This document shows, in pieces, positions 1-8,027 of a stretch of DNA of 64,000 nucleotides. Position numbers and translations under genes: made by a program. Origin of the DNA: an uncultured Craurococcus sp. (GTDB taxonomy: Bacteria; Pseudomonadota; Alphaproteobacteria; Acetobacterales; Acetobacteraceae); the NCBI GenBank assembly GCA_902805545.1, contig CADCTD010000001.1, positions 1-64,000 on the forward strand, in the 5' to 3' direction. How positions within the stretch are numbered: the first letter of the stretch is position 1; each line of letters starts with the position of its first letter. Below the pieces are notes generated by a model, which was not told the DNA's origin, searched no databases, and was given only the letters and a program-made list of their open reading frames with translations.

Positions 1-77
1 CCGCCGCGCCGCCGGCGCCGTCCGCCCTCGTGCCGCCGGCCGAGCCGGCCCCGGCCCAACCGACCCAACAGAGCTGA
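1..77 (+). CDS. tatB: TatB C-terminal end (partial)
   Basis: Only the last 24 codons are in the window, read from base 3 to a TGA at 75-77. They encode an Ala/Pro-rich tail ending in APAQPTQQS. Low-complexity Pro/Ala tails are usual for TatB in this group, and the position directly before tatC and serS fits the tatA-tatB-tatC-serS order. The identification rests on that context, because the membrane helix and amphipathic helix lie upstream of the window. Confidence 0.6.
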   Translation, partial: AAPPAPSALVPPAEPAPAQPTQQS

Positions 78-89
78 GCACCCGCACCC

Positions 90-881
90 GTGCCGCGCGA
101 CCAGGACGACCCCATCGACGACAAGCCGATGCCGCTGCTCGACCACCTGATGGAGCTGCGCACGCGGCTCCTCTGGTCGGTCGGCGCCTTCGCCATCGCC
201 TTCGCCATCTGCTACTACTTCTCCGCGCAGATTTACGGCTTCCTCGCCCGGCCGCTGGCCGACATCCTGCAGAACCAGGGCGGCGGCGAGCGGCGGATGA
301 TCTTCACCGCGCTTTACGAGGCCTTCTTCACCTATCTGAAGGTCGCCTTCTTCGGCGCCGTGTTCTTCAGCTTCCCGATGTGGGCGACGCAGCTCTGGCT
401 CTTCGTCGCCCCGGGCCTCTACCGCAGCGAGAAGCGGGCGATCACGCCCTTCCTCGTCGCCTCGCCCTTCCTCTTCGTCCTGGGTGCGGCGCTCGCCTAC
501 TACTTCATCTTCCCGCTCGCCTGGCACTTCTTCATCACCTTCGAGACGCCGCCCGGCGAGGGCGCGCTGCCGATCCAGCTCGAGGCCAAGGTCAGCGAAT
601 ACCTCTCGCTGGTCATGCAGATGATCCTGGCCTTCGGCATCGCCTTCCAGCTCCCGGTGCTGCTGACGCTGCTGTGCCGGGTCGGCATCCTCAGCGTAGA
701 GACGCTGAGGAAGGGCCGCCGCTACGCCATCGTCGGGATGTTCGTCTTCGCCGCCATAATCACGCCGCCCGACGTCATCAGCCAGATCGGCCTCGCCGTG
801 CCGATGATCGGCCTCTACGAGATCTCGATCCTCGCCGCGACCTGGATGGGGCGGAAGAAGGATGGCGGGACGAAGACCTGA
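90..881 (+). CDS. tatC: Sec-independent protein translocase TatC
   Basis: This is the multispanning core of the twin-arginine translocase, which binds signal peptides of folded proteins in the inner membrane. The 263 residues match the family size. After a short hydrophilic N terminus comes the conserved cytoplasmic start (MPLLDHLMELRTRL), then about six hydrophobic segments, including the FLFVLGAALAYYFIFPLAW stretch and the late AIITPPDVISQ region typical of TatC. The start is a GTG, 12 bases after the tatB stop. serS follows after 3 bases, so tatBC and serS are likely cotranscribed. Two binding proteins in the window (17738-18685 and 45474-46451) carry RR-type signal peptides and could be clients. 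Confidence 0.95.
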   Translation: MPRDQDDPIDDKPMPLLDHLMELRTRLLWSVGAFAIAFAICYYFSAQIYGFLARPLADILQNQGGGERRMIFTALYEAFFTYLKVAFFGAVFFSFPMWATQLWLFVAPGLYRSEKRAITPFLVASPFLFVLGAALAYYFIFPLAWHFFITFETPPGEGALPIQLEAKVSEYLSLVMQMILAFGIAFQLPVLLTLLCRVGILSVETLRKGRRYAIVGMFVFAAIITPPDVISQIGLAVPMIGLYEISILAATWMGRKKDGGTKT

Positions 882-884
882 CCA

Positions 885-2141
885 ATGCATGACATCCGCG
901 CCCTCCGCACCGACCCGGCCGGGTTCGACACCGCCATGGCGCGGCGGGGCCTCGCCCCGCTCAGTGCCGAGCTCCTCGGCCTCGACGCCGCCCGCCGCGA
1001 CCAAGTGACCCGCCAGCAGGACGCGCTCACGCGCCGCAACGAGCTGGCGAAGCAGATCGGGACGCTGAAACGCAAGGGCGAGGACACCGCGGCTCTTGAG
1101 GATGAGGCGCGCGAGCTCCGCCTGTTCCTCGACGCCTTCGAGACCCAGCGCTTCGAGATCGACGACCGCCTCGCCACCCTTCCCAACATCCTCGACCCCG
1201 ACGTCCCCGATGGCCGCGATGAGGCCGACAACGTCGTCCTCCACCAGCATGGCGAGCCGCCACGTCCGAACTTCGCCCCAAAGCAACATTTCGAGCTGGG
1301 CGAGGCCCTCGGCCTGATGGATTTCGCCGCCGCGACCAAGCTGGCCGGCGCCCGCTTCACCGTGCTGCGCGGGGCGCTCGCCCGGCTGGAGCGCGCCCTC
1401 GGGCAATGGATGCTGACGCTCCACGCCACCGAGCACGGCTACACCGAGACGGCGGTGCCCTATCTCGTGAACGCCGCCAGCATGTACGGCACCGGCCAGC
1501 TGCCGAAATTCGAGGAGGACCTCTTCAAGACCACGGATGGCCGCTACCTCATCCCGACCGCCGAGGTGCCGCTGACCAACCTGGTCCGCGACGAGATCGT
1601 CCCCGAGGCGGCGCTGCCCTTCCGCTACACCGCGCTCTCGCCGAGCTTCCGCTCCGAGGCCGGCAGCGCCGGGCGCGACACGCGGGGCATGCTCCGCCAG
1701 CACCAGTTCCACAAGGTGGAGATGGTCTCCATCACCCGCCCCGAGGACAGCGCCGCCGAGCATGAGCGGATGACAGGCTGCGCCGAGCGGGTGCTGACCG
1801 AGCTCGGCCTCACCTGGCGCCGGGTCGTGCTCTGCGCCGGCGACACGGGCTTCAGCGCGGCCAAGACCTATGACCTCGAGGTCTGGCTGCCGGGGCAGGG
1901 GGCGTGGCGGGAGATCTCCTCCTGCTCCAACTGCCGCGACTTCCAAGCCCGGCGGATGAATGCGCGGATGAAGCCCGCCGAGGGCAAGGGAAACATCTTC
2001 CTGCACACGCTGAACGGCAGCGGCGTCGCCGTCGGCCGCGCCCTCATCGCGGTGATGGAGACGCATCAGCAGGCGGACGGAAGCATCCTGGTGCCCGAGG
2101 TCCTGCGCCCATGGATGGGCGGGCTGGAGCGGATCGCCTGA
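885..2141 (+). CDS. serS: Seryl-tRNA synthetase
   Basis: Class II aminoacyl-tRNA synthetase charging tRNA-Ser, 418 residues, cytoplasmic. The N-terminal third is a charged antiparallel coiled-coil arm (about residues 25-100, rich in R/E/K/L). The catalytic core follows, with the motif 2 region [21 protein letters not shown], the EISSCSNC strand, and motif 3 near the end ([18 protein letters not shown]). All are characteristic of SerRS. It starts with ATG 3 bases after tatC and ends just before a convergent ATPase gene. A tatC-serS linkage is common in alphaproteobacteria. Confidence 0.97.
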   Translation: MHDIRALRTDPAGFDTAMARRGLAPLSAELLGLDAARRDQVTRQQDALTRRNELAKQIGTLKRKGEDTAALEDEARELRLFLDAFETQRFEIDDRLATLPNILDPDVPDGRDEADNVVLHQHGEPPRPNFAPKQHFELGEALGLMDFAAATKLAGARFTVLRGALARLERALGQWMLTLHATEHGYTETAVPYLVNAASMYGTGQLPKFEEDLFKTTDGRYLIPTAEVPLTNLVRDEIVPEAALPFRYTALSPSFRSEAGSAGRDTRGMLRQHQFHKVEMVSITRPEDSAAEHERMTGCAERVLTELGLTWRRVVLCAGDTGFSAAKTYDLEVWLPGQGAWREISSCSNCRDFQARRMNARMKPAEGKGNIFLHTLNGSGVAVGRALIAVMETHQQADGSILVPEVLRPWMGGLERIA

Positions 2142-2150
2142 CCGGGACGG

Positions 2151-2996
2151 TCAGGCCGCCACGCCCATCCGCCCCGCCAGGTCCTGGATGAACTGCCAGG
2201 CCACGCGCCCCGACCGGCCGCCGCGCGTGACCGACCACTCATTCGCCTGCCGCTTCAGCTCTTCCGCCTCGATCTCCAGCCCCAGCGCCCGTGCATAGCC
2301 CTCGACCATGGCGAAGTAGGTCGGCTGGTCGCAATTGTGGAAGCCGAGCCACAGTCCGAAGCGGTCGCTGAGCGAGACCTTCTCCTCCACCGCCTCGCCC
2401 GGGTTGATGGCGGTGCTGCGCTCATTCTCGATCATGTCGCGCGACATCAGGTGACGCCGGTTGCTGGTCGCGTAGAACAGCACATTGGCAGGCCGCCCCT
2501 CGATCCCGCCGTCGAGCACGCTCTTCAGCGCCTTGTAGTCGGCATCCTCCCGCTCGAAGGAGAGGTCGTCGCAGAAGACGAGGCACCGCCGCGGCTGGGC
2601 GCGCAGGATGTTCAGCAGCGCCGGCAGGCTGCGGATGTCCTCCCGCTGGATCTCGATGAGCGCCAGGCTCCCCGCCCGCTCCGCCAGCGCTGCGGCATGG
2701 GCGGCCTTCACCAGCGAGGACTTGCCCATCCCCCGGGCGCCCCAGAGCATCACGTTGTTGGCCGGCACGCCGCGGGCGAAGCGCAGCGTGTTCTCGAGCA
2801 GGATGCCCTTCTGCCGGTCGACGCCCTGCAGCAGGCCGATCTCCACCCGCGCTACCTTGGGCACCGGGGCCAGCCGCGCCACCGGCTCCGGGTGCCAGAC
2901 GAAGGCATCGGCTCCCTCCAGCGAGGGCGGCGGCGGCGGCGGCGGCGCCAGGCGCTCCAGCGCCTCGGCGATGCGGGTCAGCAGTGCGGTGTCCAT
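2151..2996 (-). CDS. AAA+ family ATPase, DUF815 type
   Basis: A 281-residue P-loop ATPase of the DUF815 family. Walker A is LWGARGMGKSSLVKAAH and Walker B is LVFCDDLSFE. A later FYATSNRRHLMSRDM segment looks like the sensor region. A Pro-rich stretch (about residues 17-24) separates a short N-terminal helix from the ATPase core. Its cellular role is not established; it is commonly found next to yajC or serS in alphaproteobacteria, as here. It is convergent with serS (9 bases between stops) and divergent from yajC. Confidence 0.85.
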   Translation of the reverse strand: MDTALLTRIAEALERLAPPPPPPPSLEGADAFVWHPEPVARLAPVPKVARVEIGLLQGVDRQKGILLENTLRFARGVPANNVMLWGARGMGKSSLVKAAHAAALAERAGSLALIEIQREDIRSLPALLNILRAQPRRCLVFCDDLSFEREDADYKALKSVLDGGIEGRPANVLFYATSNRRHLMSRDMIENERSTAINPGEAVEEKVSLSDRFGLWLGFHNCDQPTYFAMVEGYARALGLEIEAEELKRQANEWSVTRGGRSGRVAWQFIQDLAGRMGVAA

Positions 2997-3019
2997 GCGG
3001 TCTTCCGATACGGGGGAGG

Positions 3020-3048
3020 CTTGACGGGCGGGGGGCGAAAGCTAGGTT
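3020..3048 (+). promoter_or_regulatory. Candidate sigma70 promoter for yajC
   Basis: CTTGAC at 3020-3025 is followed by 16 bases and CTAGGT (or 17 bases and TAGGTT). This fits the alphaproteobacterial pattern CTTGAC-N17-CTATAT well in the -35 and partly in the -10. It lies about 48 bases before the yajC ATG. The first 13 bases, CTTGACGGGCGGG, recur exactly in the sodB promoter candidate on the other strand. Confidence 0.45.
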
Positions 3049-3095
3049 GCGCTCGCCGCATACGGCAAGCCGGCCCAACAAGGAAATTGCCCGGG

Positions 3096-3434
3096 ATGCT
3101 GATCTCCCCCGCTTACGCCCAGGACGCCGGCGGCGCCGCCGCGCTCATCACGCAGATCGCGCCACTGCTGCTGATCTTCGGCGTTTTCTACTTCCTGCTG
3201 ATCCGCCCGCAGCAGAAGAAGCAGCGCGAGCACCGCGCCCTGCTCGCCTCCCTCAAGCGCGGCGACCGCGTGCTGACCGCCGGCGGCATCATCGCCAAGG
3301 TGGTGACCGTGAAGGAGGGCGTGGACGAGGTGGAGGTGGAGATCGCCCCCAATGTCCGCGTCAGCGTGCTGCGCCAGACCATCGGCGACGTGCTGAAGCC
3401 GATCGGGGCCGAGGCCCCGGCCGCCAAGGGCTGA
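3096..3434 (+). CDS. yajC: Preprotein translocase accessory subunit YajC
   Basis: A small inner-membrane protein that associates with SecDF and the SecYEG channel, 112 residues. A single hydrophobic helix (about residues 18-38, ending FYFLLIRPQQKK) is followed by the cytoplasmic domain with the diagnostic HRALLASLKRGDRVLTAGG and later the NVRVSVLRQTIGDVL strand. The ATG at 3096 was chosen because AGGA lies upstream at 3081-3084 and the protein then starts at the usual point. A longer in-frame reading back to 2337 is antisense to the DUF815 gene. No secD or secF follows. Confidence 0.95.
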   Translation: MLISPAYAQDAGGAAALITQIAPLLLIFGVFYFLLIRPQQKKQREHRALLASLKRGDRVLTAGGIIAKVVTVKEGVDEVEVEIAPNVRVSVLRQTIGDVLKPIGAEAPAAKG

Positions 3435-3441
3435 GCCGGGA

Positions 3442-3864
3442 GTGATCCCCCGCCGGGCGCTGGCGGCGCTGCTGCTGCCCGCCCCGGCGCTCGCGGCCGA
3501 GCCGGACGCCCGGCGCGCCGAGGGCGGCAGCCTGGTGCAACTCGCCGCCGAGCCGGCCGTCTCACTGCCGCTCCGCGGCGCCGCCCGCGGCCGCCAGCAA
3601 TCGGTCTATGAGGGCCTGCGCCTGCCAGGGCCGCCGGTCGCGCTGGTCGCCGAACGCTGGCTGGTCGGCTGGGGCCGGGACGGGGATCGCGGCCTCTTCC
3701 TCGCCTTCGACTGGCGGGCCGAGCAGCTCTTCCTCCTGCTGCTTGTCGATGGCGGCCCGGTCCACCTTGCCCCCGGCCGCCAGGCTCCCTGGCCCGAGGC
3801 CTTGGCCGAGCCCTTCGCCCGCTTCGCCCCCGGCCTCGCCAGCCATCCCCGTTTCGTGGATTAG
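3442..3864 (+). CDS. Hypothetical exported protein
   Basis: A 140-residue protein not recognised as any family. The N terminus (MIPRRALAALLLPAPALAAEP) looks like a signal peptide with an Ala-X-Ala cleavage site near residue 19, so it may be periplasmic. The rest is Arg/Ala/Gly-rich with a hydrophobic strand (FDWRAEQLFLLLLVDGGPVHL). The start is a GTG 7 bases after yajC, with only a weak AAGGG upstream. The gene sits between yajC and an isochorismatase-family gene on the same strand, probably in one transcript. The reading frame is well supported by absence of competing frames, the function is not. Confidence 0.65.
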   Translation: MIPRRALAALLLPAPALAAEPDARRAEGGSLVQLAAEPAVSLPLRGAARGRQQSVYEGLRLPGPPVALVAERWLVGWGRDGDRGLFLAFDWRAEQLFLLLLVDGGPVHLAPGRQAPWPEALAEPFARFAPGLASHPRFVD

Positions 3865-3875
3865 AGGAACAGCCG

Positions 3876-4472
3876 ATGTCCGACCCGAAGACCCTGTTGC
3901 AGATGGCCGGCGCCCCGCTCGCCCCGCCGCCGCTCGCGGAAGCCGTGCTCGTGGTGGTCGATGCCCAGGGCGAATACCGCACCGGCAAGCTGCCGCTCGA
4001 GGGGGTCGAGCCCGCCCTCGAGCGCCTTGCCGCCCTGCTCCAGGCCGCCCGCGCCGCCGGCACGCCGATCATCCACATCGCCCACAAGGGCCGCCCCGGC
4101 AGCCTCTTCGACCGCGAGGCGGAGGGCGGCGCGATCGTCGCCGAGGCCGCGCCGCAGGGCAGCGAGACGGTGATCGAGAAGCCGCTGCCGAACGCCTTCG
4201 CCCAGACAGGCCTCGCCGAGGCGCTGGCCGCGCTTGGCCGGAAGGAGCTGGTCCTCGCCGGCTTCCAGACGCATATGTGCATCAGCAGCACCGCCCGTGC
4301 GGCGCTCGATCTCGGCTACCGGGTGACGATCGCGGCCGATGCCGCGGCGACGCGGGCCCTGCCGGACCCGATGGGCGGCCCCGCCCTCAGCGGAGCCGAG
4401 ATCCACCGCATCGCGCTCGCCGAGCTGGCCGACCGCTTTGCCGTGGTGGTTCCGGTCTCGGCACTGCGCTGA
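3876..4472 (+). CDS. Cysteine hydrolase, isochorismatase family
   Basis: A 198-residue alpha/beta hydrolase of the isochorismatase/nicotinamidase fold. The expected catalytic triad is visible: Asp29 in VVVDAQGEY, a Lys in the HIAHKGRPG strand, and Cys135 in GFQTHMCISSTARAALDLGY. The last segment also carries the typical helix after the nucleophile. Members hydrolyse amides or vinyl ethers; the substrate cannot be read from sequence. The ATG is preceded by GAGGAA at a good distance. It is the last gene of the yajC-side run and converges with sodB. Confidence 0.88.
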   Translation: MSDPKTLLQMAGAPLAPPPLAEAVLVVVDAQGEYRTGKLPLEGVEPALERLAALLQAARAAGTPIIHIAHKGRPGSLFDREAEGGAIVAEAAPQGSETVIEKPLPNAFAQTGLAEALAALGRKELVLAGFQTHMCISSTARAALDLGYRVTIAADAAATRALPDPMGGPALSGAEIHRIALAELADRFAVVVPVSALR

Positions 4473-4513
4473 GAACCCCCCGCAGCTTCGCCGCGGGAAG
4501 TGGCACGCCGCCG

Positions 4514-4546
4514 GGCGGGAGCCCCTTGACCATCGGGCCTCCCGCC
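4514..4546. terminator. Hairpin between convergent genes
   Basis: An inverted repeat, GGCGGGAG (4514-4521) and CTCCCGCC (4539-4546), with a partly pairing interior, lies between the convergent stops of the cysteine hydrolase and sodB. There is no T-tract on either side, so intrinsic termination is only possible. Its placement suits a bidirectional terminator. Confidence 0.45.
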
Positions 4547-4571
4547 GCAAGGCGCAGCGTCGTCGTCTGGA

Positions 4572-5210
4572 TCAGGCCGACTGGCCGGACTTCAGCCCGC
4601 CATTCTTGAGCAGCGTCTCGACCACTTCCCAATCGACGAGCTTGTTGAGGAAGTTGTCGAGGTAGTTCGGCCGCACGTTGCGGAAGTCGAGATAATAGGC
4701 GTGCTCCCACACGTCGACGCCGAGGATGGGCGTGCCCTCGCCGGTGGCGACCGGGTTGGAGCCATTCGGCGTCTTGGTCACCTTCAGCTTGCCGTCGGCG
4801 GCGACGATCAGCCAGGCCCAGCCGGAGCCGAACTGCGTCACGCCGGCCTGCTTGAAGGCCTCCTTGAACTGGGCGAAGCCGCCAAGATCCTGGTCGATCT
4901 TCGCCGCGAGCGTCGAGGGCAGCTTGTCCCCGCCGCCCTTCGGCGACATCACCTGCCAGAACAGGATGTGGTTCCAGTGCTGGCCCGCCTGGTTGAGCAC
5001 CGGCAGCCCATCGGCCCCGGCCTTGCCCGCCTCGGCGACGATGTCCTCGAGCGACTTGCCGGCGAGGCCCTTGCTCTCGATCAGCCCGTTCAGCGCGGTG
5101 ACGTAGGCGTTGTGATGCTTGCCATGGTGCAGCTCGAGCGTCTCCTGGCACATGCCCTGGGCGGCGAGCGCGCTGGTGTCGTATGGCAGCGGCGGCAGGC
5201 TGAAGGCCAT
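4572..5210 (-). CDS. sodB: Superoxide dismutase, Fe type
   Basis: Converts superoxide to hydrogen peroxide and oxygen. The 212 residues include the metal-site motifs of Fe/Mn SODs: His28 in LELHHGKHHNAYV, the second His in NQAGQHWNHILFW, and the Asp/His pair in DVWEHAYYLDFRNVRPNYL. The AGQHWNH segment and QFGSGWAW region favour the Fe-type (SodB) over Mn-type. There is no signal peptide, so it is cytoplasmic. The ATG has GGGAGAG 6-7 bases upstream and a strong candidate promoter 58-86 bases upstream. Confidence 0.95.
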   Translation of the reverse strand: MAFSLPPLPYDTSALAAQGMCQETLELHHGKHHNAYVTALNGLIESKGLAGKSLEDIVAEAGKAGADGLPVLNQAGQHWNHILFWQVMSPKGGGDKLPSTLAAKIDQDLGGFAQFKEAFKQAGVTQFGSGWAWLIVAADGKLKVTKTPNGSNPVATGEGTPILGVDVWEHAYYLDFRNVRPNYLDNFLNKLVDWEVVETLLKNGGLKSGQSA

Positions 5211-5267
5211 TGGATCTCTCCCGTTATGGTGGGGTCGGCACCCGGCAAGCCCGGGAGCTAGGGCGAG

Positions 5268-5296
5268 AGCTAGGCGGCGGCTTCCCGCCCGTCAAG
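5268..5296 (-). promoter_or_regulatory. Candidate sigma70 promoter for sodB
   Basis: Read on the minus strand: CTTGAC (5296-5291), 17 bases, then CTAGCT (5273-5268). The -35 matches the alphaproteobacterial consensus exactly and the -10 matches CTA..T. The implied start is about 50 bases before the sodB ATG. It shares CTTGACGGGCGGG with the yajC promoter candidate. Confidence 0.55.
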
Positions 5297-5305
5297 CAAG
5301 CGGGC

Positions 5306-6130
5306 ATGAAGCCTCCGATGCCCAGCACCCTCTCCCCCATCGGCGCCTTCGCCCGTACGCATGACCCTGACCGCTTCCTTTGCGCGCTCTTCGCGCCAGC
5401 GGAGCGGCGCGAGGCGCTCTTCACCCTGATCGCCTTCAACCATGAGCTGGCCCGCGCCCGCGAGGCCGCCCGCACGCCGATGATCGCGCTCATCCGCCTG
5501 CAATGGTGGCGCGATGCGGTGGAGGAGGCGACGACCGGCAAGCCGCCGCGCCGCCACGAGGTCGCCGGGCCGTTGCACGCGGCAATCACCGCCGGCCTGC
5601 TCGATGCGGCCGACCTGCACGCCATGGCCGATGCCCGGGAGGCCGAGGCGGAGGAGGAGGGCATCCCGACCGATGCCGCCTTCGCCACCTATCTGCGGGC
5701 GAGCGCAGGGGGCTTCGCCGTCGCTGTCGGCCGCCTGCTCGGCGCCACGGGCCCCGGCCTGGCGGCGCTGCAGGAGGCGGGCGCCGCCTTCGGCCTGGCA
5801 GGGGTTCTCCGCAGCACCGCAGCCCTGGCCAGCCAGGGCCGTTGCCTCCTGCCCGCCGAGGCCCTTGCCGCCGAGGGCCTCGCCGCTGAGGCCGTCATCG
5901 CCGATCCGGCCAGCGCCGCGCCCGTCGTCGCCACCCTCGCGGGCCGCGGCCTCGAGCGGGCCCGCAGCCTCCGCCCCCGCCTGCCGCGCGGCGCCATCGC
6001 CGCCGCCTTGCCGCTGGTGCTCGCCCGCCGCGACCTGCGCCGCCTCGCCCGGGGCCAGCCCATTCCGCCGACCCGCGGCGTCGCGGACCGCCTCGCCGTC
6101 ACCGCCGCCGGCCTGCTCGGCCGGGCCTGA
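5306..6130 (+). CDS. Squalene/phytoene synthase-family protein (NDUFAF6-like)
   Basis: A 274-residue protein of the squalene/phytoene synthase fold. The hallmark of the NDUFAF6-like branch is visible: a HELARAREAARTPMIALIRL helix continuing into QWWRDAVEEAT. A later GLAGVLRSTAALASQGRCLLP segment also matches. The Asp-rich DxxxD motif needed for prenyl diphosphate binding is not seen, and no hpnC/D/E or carotenoid genes are nearby, so true terpenoid synthase activity is doubtful. A complex I assembly-type role is more likely by family analogy. The ATG at 5306 was preferred because the longer frame from 5210 would run back into the sodB start. Confidence 0.75.
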   Translation: MKPPMPSTLSPIGAFARTHDPDRFLCALFAPAERREALFTLIAFNHELARAREAARTPMIALIRLQWWRDAVEEATTGKPPRRHEVAGPLHAAITAGLLDAADLHAMADAREAEAEEEGIPTDAAFATYLRASAGGFAVAVGRLLGATGPGLAALQEAGAAFGLAGVLRSTAALASQGRCLLPAEALAAEGLAAEAVIADPASAAPVVATLAGRGLERARSLRPRLPRGAIAAALPLVLARRDLRRLARGQPIPPTRGVADRLAVTAAGLLGRA

Positions 6131-6131
6131 C

Positions 6132-6911
6132 CTAGGGCCCGCGGGACAAGGTCGCCAAGGTGAAGTCGTCCGCCGGCAGGAAGGCCTCTACTGCCAGTTC
6201 CGAGAGCAGGATGTCGCGCGGCGTGCCGAAGACCATCGTCGTGCTGAGGAAGCTCAGCACCCCTGCCTGCGTCGCCAGCTGGAAGGGCACCGCGATGTCG
6301 GCCGACTCCCCCGCCCGCCGGTCGGTGCTCGGCGCGGGATAGGCGACCAGCTCCTCCAGCAGCGCCGCCAGAACCGGATCCGCCGTCTCCGCCAGCTGCC
6401 GCCTGAGCCGCGCCAGCAGATGCGCCCGCCATTCCGGCAGGTTGGCGATGCGCGGCGCCAGCCCCCGCTCATGCAGGCTGAGCCGCAGCACGTTGACGGG
6501 CGGCTGCAGCAGCCCCGCATCGCAGCCGGCAAGCAGCGGCCCGACCGCCGCATTCGCCGCCAGCAGGGTCCAATGCCGGTCGATGGCGACGGCGGGGAAG
6601 GGCGCATGCCCCGCCAGAACCCGCTCCACCATCGCCCGCACCGGGCCGAGCGCCGGGTCCCCATAGCCCCGCTCGGGGAAGACCGGGGCGAAGCCCGCCG
6701 CCAGCAGCAGCAGGTTCCGCTCGCGCAGCGGCATGTCCAGCTGCTCGGCGAGGCGCAGCACCATCTCCCGGCTTGGCCTCGCCCGTCCGGTCTCGATGAA
6801 GCTCAGATGCCGCGCCGAGATATCGGCATCCAGCGCCAGGTCGAGCTGGCTGCGCCGCCGCGCCCGGCGCCACTCCTTCAGCATCCGCCCGAAATTCCGC
6901 TGCGTCTCCAT
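6132..6911 (-). CDS. XRE-family regulator with MmyB-like ligand domain
   Basis: A 259-residue transcription regulator. Residues about 8-62 form a Cro/CI-type helix-turn-helix (RRRSQLDLALDADISARHLS, then ETGRARPSREMVLRLAEQL). The C-terminal two thirds match the MmyB-like domain, recognisable by AIDRHWTLLAANAAVGPLL and the late FLSTTMVFGTPRDILLSELAVEAF. Such domains are thought to bind small ligands, possibly fatty acids. Target genes are unknown; the gene is divergent from the small lipoprotein at 7088 and convergent with the preceding gene, whose stop is 1 base away. Confidence 0.9.
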   Translation of the reverse strand: METQRNFGRMLKEWRRARRRSQLDLALDADISARHLSFIETGRARPSREMVLRLAEQLDMPLRERNLLLLAAGFAPVFPERGYGDPALGPVRAMVERVLAGHAPFPAVAIDRHWTLLAANAAVGPLLAGCDAGLLQPPVNVLRLSLHERGLAPRIANLPEWRAHLLARLRRQLAETADPVLAALLEELVAYPAPSTDRRAGESADIAVPFQLATQAGVLSFLSTTMVFGTPRDILLSELAVEAFLPADDFTLATLSRGP

Positions 6912-7087
6912 CCCTTGAGGCTAGCTGGGACCCCAGCGCCCCGCCATGACCTCGGAGGTAAGGCGGAAACAAGGCTGTGCTGCCCCGAAACCGGCACCGC
7001 CCGGCCGCGCTGGAGCCTTAGTGCCGGGCTTTCATGATCGGAGGAGGAAGGCCCGCCCCCAACCGCCGCTCCTCCAAGGAGGTCGCC

Positions 7088-7333
7088 ATGCCCCGCCGGC
7101 TGCTCAAGATCCTGGCCCTGCTCACCGTCACCGCCAGCCTCGGCGGCTGCGTCGCCTATACCGGCGGCTACCGCCAGGGCGCCTATGGCTATGGCGGGCC
7201 ATCCCGGTACGCCTATGGCGGCGGCTACGACCGCGGCTACTACGGCGGCTATAACCGCGGGTACAACCGCGGGTATTACGGCGGTGGCTATGGCGGTGGC
7301 TATGGCGGTGGGTACTACCGCGGCTGGCGCTGA
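7088..7333 (+). CDS. Small Gly/Tyr-repeat lipoprotein
   Basis: An 81-residue predicted outer-envelope lipoprotein. The N terminus (MPRRLLKILALLTVTASLGGC) is a lipoprotein signal with lipobox LGGC at about residue 21. The mature part is almost entirely Gly, Tyr, Arg and Asn in short repeats (RGYYGG, YNRGYNRGYYGG, GYGGGYGGGYY) ending RGWR. ATG 7088 was chosen over the in-frame start at 7034 because AAGGAGG lies just upstream and it gives a proper signal peptide. Similar Gly/Tyr-rich lipoproteins are common in this group with no assigned function. The repeat DNA is described separately. Confidence 0.8.
   Translation: MPRRLLKILALLTVTASLGGCVAYTGGYRQGAYGYGGPSRYAYGGGYDRGYYGGYNRGYNRGYYGGGYGGGYGGGYYRGWR
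7253..7315 (+). repeat. In-frame 12-bp tandem repeats
   Basis: Two repeat types inside the lipoprotein gene. AACCGCGGGTAC occurs at 7253-7264 and 7265-7276 (last base T in the second copy). GGCGGTGGCTAT occurs at 7280-7291 and 7292-7303, with a diverged third copy at 7304-7315. All units are multiples of three, so copy-number change would shorten or lengthen the protein without a frameshift. Confidence 0.85.
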
Positions 7334-7387
7334 ACCGCTGGACGCCCGCCCCTGGCGCCGGGATCATGGCGAGGGAGGATCCCAGCC

Positions 7388-7879
7388 ATGCCCGAGACCG
7401 ATGCCCGCCTCGTCATCCGCCAGCCCGGCGAGGCGCCGAGCTTCTGGCAGCCCGTCCCCGCCAACGGCTTCGTCCGCTGCCTGCTCGACCCGGCTGCGAC
7501 CGCCGCCGAGACGCCCTTCGCCATGGGAACCCAGACGGTCGACCCCGGCTGCCATATCCGCGAGCACCTGCACGACGCGCATGAGGAGGTAATCCTTGTC
7601 CAGGAAGGCGAGGGCGAGGCCCGTCTCGCCGGCGAGCCCCACCCCATGCGCCCCGGCACCTGCCTCTTCCTGCCCCGCAACCTCCCGCACAGCTTCCACA
7701 ATACGGGGCAGGGTCCGCTCACCCTGGTCTGGCTGATCCTCCCCGGCGGGCTCGAGACCTTCTTCGCCCGCATCGGCCGCCCGCGCGGCGAGGGCGAGCC
7801 GCCGCCCGCGCCCTTTCCCCGCCCGGAGAACGTGGCGCAGATCGAGGCCGAAACCGTCTTCGGCCGCCTCCCCACATGA
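7388..7879 (+). CDS. Cupin-domain protein
   Basis: A 163-residue single-domain cupin. The metal-binding motif 1 is seen as CHIREHLHDAHEEVILVQEG and motif 2 as PRNLPHSFHNTG, so a His/Glu metal site is intact. The N terminus has no signal peptide. GGGAGG sits 8 bases before the ATG. Enzyme or sensor function cannot be told apart; the gene stands alone between the lipoprotein and an SGNH hydrolase. Confidence 0.85.
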   Translation: MPETDARLVIRQPGEAPSFWQPVPANGFVRCLLDPAATAAETPFAMGTQTVDPGCHIREHLHDAHEEVILVQEGEGEARLAGEPHPMRPGTCLFLPRNLPHSFHNTGQGPLTLVWLILPGGLETFFARIGRPRGEGEPPPAPFPRPENVAQIEAETVFGRLPT

Positions 7880-7893
7880 CCGGACGCGCCTCC

Positions 7894-7908
7894 GCCCGCC
7901 CTGCGGGC
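7894..7908 (+). terminator. Hairpin after the cupin gene
   Basis: GCCCGC-CCT-GCGGGC, a perfect 6-bp stem with a 3-base loop, begins 15 bases after the cupin stop. It is nested inside wider arms CGCCTCCG (7887-7894) and CGGAGGCG (7942-7949). There is no T-tract. It probably separates the cupin and SGNH transcripts. Confidence 0.45.
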
Positions 7909-8027
7909 TGGCCCGAACGCCGGGACAGGGTCTCCGCCGGCCGGAGGCGTGAAGCCTGCGACACGACAACAGGCATGAGCGTGATCCGTGAGCCGGTGAT
8001 CGTAACTCGTGCCCAGGAGGGATCCGG

